A program made the translations under genes and the position numbers. 64,000 bases of DNA from an uncultured Lachnospiraceae bacterium (GTDB lineage: Bacteria; Bacillota; Clostridia; Lachnospirales; Lachnospiraceae). Every line of letters begins with the position of its first letter. Position 1 is the stretch's first letter. The notes beneath the pieces were generated by a model, which did no database searches, was not told the origin of the DNA, and was given only the letters and a program-made list of their open reading frames with translations. Below are positions 60,481 to 64,000 of the stretch, one piece after another. The stretch spans positions 1 through 64,000 of the forward strand of contig CAMGZH010000006.1 of assembly GCA_946182825.1 (NCBI GenBank), in the 5' to 3' direction.

Positions 60481-62164
60481 GAATGATCTCCTCATCGGTT
60501 GCCGATCTTACGATAAGATTCTTACGATCGAGATAGTCCGAATTCCGCTTTACCTCTTCCTCATTGGCATGTCCCAGCATAATGCTGTTACGGGATTTGC
60601 TCTTGACCTTATACAGCATATTATCCGCTTCATGAAGATACTGCCAGATGGAAGCGCCTTCCCGCGGTGTTCCCCAGTACAACCCCTGAGAAATGGTGAT
60701 ATATTTTGTCTCGGTGCGAGAGTAGCGATGTGGCATCCGCTCGGAGCTGATGATCGTCTTCAACCGCTTGGCCAGATCAAATACCTCTTCATCCGTATAT
60801 CCCTCATAGATCAGGACAAATTCGTCACCACCATATCGTGCGGCAAAGACCCGGTTCCCCACCTGCATCTTCTTGATGGAGGAAGCAATAAACTGAATGA
60901 CCTTATCTCCGGCCTGATGCCCGTAATTGTCGTTGTATTCCTTAAAGAAATCGATATCCAGGATCTCAACAGCCAGTCCCACCTGATTCTTCTCGGCTCG
61001 ATCAAATGCTGTCTCCCCATAGGAATTCAATCGAAGTCGGTTGTACATTCCCGTCAGAGGATCTGTCTCTGATCGGATCTTCAGTGACTTGTTCTGTTCC
61101 TCGATCTGATGGTTGACGCTGGCCAGCTCATTTAATTCCAGGCGAAGATCGATCATATTCTTCACCATCATTTTATTTTCCTGCTCCATCATCTCATCCA
61201 AGGCTACAAAACGTACTGCCGCCTGTGCATAACGCTGATCGTCTCCCCGCATCTTATAGTAGCGCAGCAGCAGACGGATCTGTTTCTGTTCAAGATTACG
61301 GATTGTAGTCTTTCGCGCCAGTTCCGTAATGGGTGTGATCATTTTCGTGAACAGATCAAAGTCCTCCGTCTCCAAAAGAAGCATTAGATAGTCATAGAGA
61401 TCATCATACACATCCATGATGGGAAGTTCTTCACAGAACAGATCGGAAACCTTTTTGATTGCATTCTGACATTTTTCCAGTGCCCTTGTCTTCTGATAGT
61501 ATCTTGCCAGAAGGCAGTACACCGGAAGCTGATCGATATCCCTTAAATACGGGATACATTCCCTTTCCAACTTCTGTCGGCAGTCCTCAGCCTCCTCCAT
61601 GTGTTCCACGGACAAGTGCGCCCGGCCCAGTCCCACCAGGGAGGCCGTCAGTGACATCCGATGTCCCGGCATTTCCGTGTGAACGCGTATATATTGATAT
61701 GCCAGATCATAGTGCTTTAAGGCATTTTCAAAACTTTCCACATTAACAAACAGCGCACCCATATTCATATGAATCTGCCACTCAATATCCGGCAGCTTAT
61801 ACTGCCTGCAGAGCGTAAGCGCTTTGGAATAGTAGTCCATGGCAAACGGAGCGTTTCCCCGGTTTAATGACATAATACCCAGAAGATTATTGGCAACCGC
61901 CAGATAGCCCCATTCTCCGATATTTTCGAAGGGACGCATACAGCGAAGCATTTCCCGATAGAAATTGATCATGTCATTCTTCATGTAGTAATACTGACCA
62001 CGAATAAAACATGCATATCCGATCAGGGCATCTTCTCTTTGCAATTCTCCGTATTTTTCAAGTTTTTCGCAGAGGGGCACGGTCTCCTCAGACAGTTTTC
62101 CAAACTCCTGTTGTATCTGAAACACCAGTTTTTGAATTTCTGTTCTGTATTCTCTAATGTCCAT
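60470..62164 (-). CDS. TPR-GGDEF diguanylate cyclase
   Basis: The 564-residue cytoplasmic protein has an N-terminal TPR-like helical array (about 1-340; YSKALTLCRQYKLPDIEWQI, ENALKHYDLAYQYIRVHTEM), a short coiled linker, then a GGDEF domain from about 375: SETDPLTGMYNRLRLNSYGE, LDIDFFKEYNDNYGH and ARYGGDEFVLIYEGY. The catalytic GGDEF is intact, so c-di-GMP synthesis is expected. The inhibitory I-site (RxxD five residues before GGDEF) is absent (position holds GNRV), suggesting no product inhibition. No membrane segment: the TPRs probably sense a cytoplasmic partner. Confidence 0.92.
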   Translation of the reverse strand: MDIREYRTEIQKLVFQIQQEFGKLSEETVPLCEKLEKYGELQREDALIGYACFIRGQYYYMKNDMINFYREMLRCMRPFENIGEWGYLAVANNLLGIMSLNRGNAPFAMDYYSKALTLCRQYKLPDIEWQIHMNMGALFVNVESFENALKHYDLAYQYIRVHTEMPGHRMSLTASLVGLGRAHLSVEHMEEAEDCRQKLERECIPYLRDIDQLPVYCLLARYYQKTRALEKCQNAIKKVSDLFCEELPIMDVYDDLYDYLMLLLETEDFDLFTKMITPITELARKTTIRNLEQKQIRLLLRYYKMRGDDQRYAQAAVRFVALDEMMEQENKMMVKNMIDLRLELNELASVNHQIEEQNKSLKIRSETDPLTGMYNRLRLNSYGETAFDRAEKNQVGLAVEILDIDFFKEYNDNYGHQAGDKVIQFIASSIKKMQVGNRVFAARYGGDEFVLIYEGYTDEEVFDLAKRLKTIISSERMPHRYSRTETKYITISQGLYWGTPREGASIWQYLHEADNMLYKVKSKSRNSIMLGHANEEEVKRNSDYLDRKNLIVRSATDEEIIHDD

Positions 62165-62188
62165 TCTATTCCTCTTTGCTCTTATGCC

Positions 62189-63049
62189 TTAGTGATACAG
62201 TGCATCCGTCAAACGTGCAAATCCTTCAAGATCCAATCCTTCGCCTCTTACAGAGGGCTCAAATCCCGCTGCAAGGATCGCCTCTGTAATGGCAGCTTTA
62301 TTCCCTCCAAGTACACCACCGTTGGCCAGCGCATTCAAAAGGGTCTTCCTTCTCTGGTTGAAAACAGCCCGAACCACGGTAAACATATGCTCCGGCTTCA
62401 CCTGAGGATGAAGAGGCTCTTCCTTCGGGCGCAGGGTGATCACTGCTGAATCCACGTTGGGCTGCGGAATAAAGGATCCTTTTCCAACGATAAAATCCAG
62501 CTGCGGATCGGTATAATACTGCACAGCAACAGAAAGAGCACCGTAATCCTTGCTTCCCGGCTGAGCCTGCATACGCTCCGCCACTTCCTTTTGAACCATG
62601 ACAGTTATGGAAGTAAAGGGAACCTGATTCTGAAGCAACTGCATCAGAATCGGTGTCGTTATATAGTAAGGCAGATTCGCTACAAACTTCAAGGGTCTGC
62701 CCTGATTTTTTACTTCTGCGATCTCTGCAAAATCAACCGTCAAAACATCCTGGTGCAAAACCGAAGCATTCTCATAGCTTCCTAATGTCTCCTGCAAAAC
62801 CGGAATTAGCTTGTCATCGATCTCCACCGCCAGGACCTGTCCCGCGCTTTCGGCAAGGTACTGTGTCATGGTTCCGATTCCCGGTCCGATCTCCACAACA
62901 AAATCTTCCGGTCCCACGTTTCCCGCTTCCACGATTCCTGAGAGAACCGAGCGGTCAATCAGGAAGTTCTGACCGAATTTCTTCTGAAAATGGAAATTAT
63001 ATTTTGCAAGTATGGCTTTGGTAGCCACAATATTATCTAGTGTTGGCAT
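62189..63049 (-). CDS. rsmA: 16S rRNA (adenine1518-N6/adenine1519-N6)-dimethyltransferase
   Basis: The 286-residue enzyme dimethylates two adenosines in helix 45 of 16S rRNA. Motifs: FGQNFLIDRSVLSGIV, the SAM loop VVEIGPGIGTMTQYLAESAG, AVEIDDKLIPVL and the catalytic NLPYYITTPILMQLL. The C-terminal small domain is normal. Its ATG shares a base with the tatD stop (TAATG). The tatD-rsmA order is conserved in Firmicutes. Loss gives kasugamycin resistance. Confidence 0.96.
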   Translation of the reverse strand: MPTLDNIVATKAILAKYNFHFQKKFGQNFLIDRSVLSGIVEAGNVGPEDFVVEIGPGIGTMTQYLAESAGQVLAVEIDDKLIPVLQETLGSYENASVLHQDVLTVDFAEIAEVKNQGRPLKFVANLPYYITTPILMQLLQNQVPFTSITVMVQKEVAERMQAQPGSKDYGALSVAVQYYTDPQLDFIVGKGSFIPQPNVDSAVITLRPKEEPLHPQVKPEHMFTVVRAVFNQRRKTLLNALANGGVLGGNKAAITEAILAAGFEPSVRGEGLDLEGFARLTDALYH

Positions 63050-63951
63050 TATCTTTTCCTTCCGCTTTTGATTCCGTAAAAGGTATAGGCATTTTCTCTG
63101 GTCTGTTCCATTACCTTATGCTCAGTGATCTCCCGAAGCTTTGATATCTCCCGAATCACATAAGGAAGGTAGGAAGAATCGTTTCGCATTCCCCGGAAAG
63201 GCGCCGGCGCCATATAGGGACAATCGGTCTCCACCAGGATGCGATCCAACGGGATCTCCTTCGCCACTTCTTTTAACTTCTTACTGTTCTTAAAGGTCAC
63301 AACGCCACCGATTCCGATGTAGTAACCCAACTGGCAATACTCTCTGGCCTGCTCTAAGGAGTAGGAGTAGCAGTGAATCACCGCCCTAATTCCCCACGTG
63401 GAAGCAAGTCTCATGATTTCCATGGTATCCGCCGCCGCATCACGGGAGTGAACAATCACCGGAAGCTGTCGTTCTCTTGCCAACACCAACTGTGCCTTAA
63501 AAAAATACCGCTGCCAGGCTCTGGCCTTTTCATCCTTGATCCAATAATAGTCCAGACCGATCTCACCGATGGATACCACCTTTTCTTCCTTTGAAAGTTC
63601 ATAGAGACGCCGGATCGCCGGATCTTTTCTCCAGAGTGCATCCTCATCTTCTGAAAACTCCGGGGGAACATCCTTAGGATGCCAGACCTCAATGCTTCTA
63701 TCATCCTCATTGGTCTCCACCACCATCTCACCGGGGATGGAAAAATCCTGTAGCTCCTCCGGATGAACACCTACAGCAGCGTAAATATACGAATAGGCGT
63801 GGGAGAGGGCGATGCTCTCCTCACTGGTCTTAATACTTGATCCGACGTTTACCGCCCGTTCGATCAGCTGCTCCGGTATTTTTTTTAACAGGGTTTCCCG
63901 ATCGTCATCAAAGGCATGATCATCAAAATGTGCATGGGTTTCAAAAATCAT
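63049..63951 (-). CDS. TatD family metal-dependent hydrolase
   Basis: The 300-residue TIM-barrel nuclease-like enzyme has FETHAHFDDHAFDDDRETLL (metal His pair), VNVGSSIKTSEESIAL, the YAAVGVHPEEL strand, IGEIGLDYYWIKDEKAR (Glu ligand), PVIVHSRDAAADTMEIMRL and LVETDCPYMAPAPFRGMRND (Asp). An insert (about 78-115) with PPEFSEDEDALWRKDPAIRR is larger than in YcfH/TatD. Roles reported for the family are 3'-5' DNase and D-aminoacyl-tRNA quality control. It is coupled to rsmA. The last 49 bases of the window upstream of it show nothing I can assign. Confidence 0.93.
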   Translation of the reverse strand: MIFETHAHFDDHAFDDDRETLLKKIPEQLIERAVNVGSSIKTSEESIALSHAYSYIYAAVGVHPEELQDFSIPGEMVVETNEDDRSIEVWHPKDVPPEFSEDEDALWRKDPAIRRLYELSKEEKVVSIGEIGLDYYWIKDEKARAWQRYFFKAQLVLARERQLPVIVHSRDAAADTMEIMRLASTWGIRAVIHCYSYSLEQAREYCQLGYYIGIGGVVTFKNSKKLKEVAKEIPLDRILVETDCPYMAPAPFRGMRNDSSYLPYVIREISKLREITEHKVMEQTRENAYTFYGIKSGRKR

Positions 63952-64000
63952 AATTCTCTATCTTATTAGGCAAAAGAGGACAGACTCCCAAAAGAGCCTG

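Noticed and set aside
1-64000. CRISPR arrays, rRNA operons, insertion sequences and prophage genes
   Set aside because: No regularly spaced direct repeats, transposase, integrase or phage structural genes could be recognised anywhere.

Overview
The window looks like a chromosomal segment of an anaerobic, motile, low-GC Gram-positive bacterium of the Lachnospiraceae (Clostridia). The evidence is a [FeFe]-hydrogenase maturase (hydF), a rubredoxin-first 'reverse' rubrerythrin, a Lachnospiraceae-style Tad pilus locus (DUF6382-FHA, DUF5702), flagellin with a sigma-28-like promoter, a long Bacillus/Clostridium-type SRP RNA, and many small conserved proteins of Firmicutes type. No phage, insertion sequence, CRISPR array or rRNA operon is visible. 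The species was not identified.

Layout. 1-5 kb: TraX-type membrane protein (cut by the window edge), then dusB-coaX-small acidic protein-birA, and argF with its own promoter. 5-12 kb: SPFH/band-7 protein, an SH3-SleB cell-wall hydrolase behind a consensus promoter with WalR-like boxes, pgi and murG (divergent), a chemotaxis-receptor remnant, a HIT protein and a flavodoxin-SCP2 fusion. 12.4-21.8 kb: one leftward Tad pilus operon (prepilin peptidase, TadZ-like, CpaF, TadB, TadC, a 59-aa pilin-like protein, DUF5702 protein, a TadE-like protein with two His/Cys repeats, a second prepilin peptidase, another TadE-like protein, FHA protein). 22-27 kb: fliS, flagellin and a 1055-aa protein with a FliK-like tail. 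27.4-28.3 kb: NusG-II/Gx-transporter pair. 28.3-43.5 kb: a long leftward housekeeping run (dnaX-ybaB-recR, pfkA, greA, rpiB, galM, CvpA, DUF5711, glgB, a TPR-ATPase, AI-2E-type permease). 43.5-49 kb: aconitase-like hydratase, coiled-coil protein, hydF, ROK sugar kinase. 49.2 kb: SRP RNA. 49.6-56.8 kb: a cellobiose locus. 56.9-64 kb: tRNA adenosine deaminase, GNAT, HD-GYP, tRNA-Lys, rubrerythrin, GIY-YIG protein, TPR-GGDEF, rsmA, tatD.

How genes work together. The cellobiose locus is the best-resolved regulatory unit. A LacI repressor gene leads into a solute-binding protein and two permeases, and a divergent GH94 cellobiose phosphorylase lies opposite. The shared 285-bp intergenic region holds two good promoters and three copies of one operator-like motif. 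The binding-protein gene carries a single in-frame TAG. The product of phosphorolysis (glucose-1-phosphate plus glucose) would feed pgi, pfkA and glgB, all in the window. Surface functions (Tad pilus, flagellum) and c-di-GMP enzymes (HD-GYP, GGDEF) share the window.

The most novel-looking items are the His/Cys-repeat pilin, the large FliK-like protein beside flagellin, the TPR-ATPase with an altered Walker B, and the downstream WalR-like boxes. All functional calls come from reading the sequence; no database search was possible.
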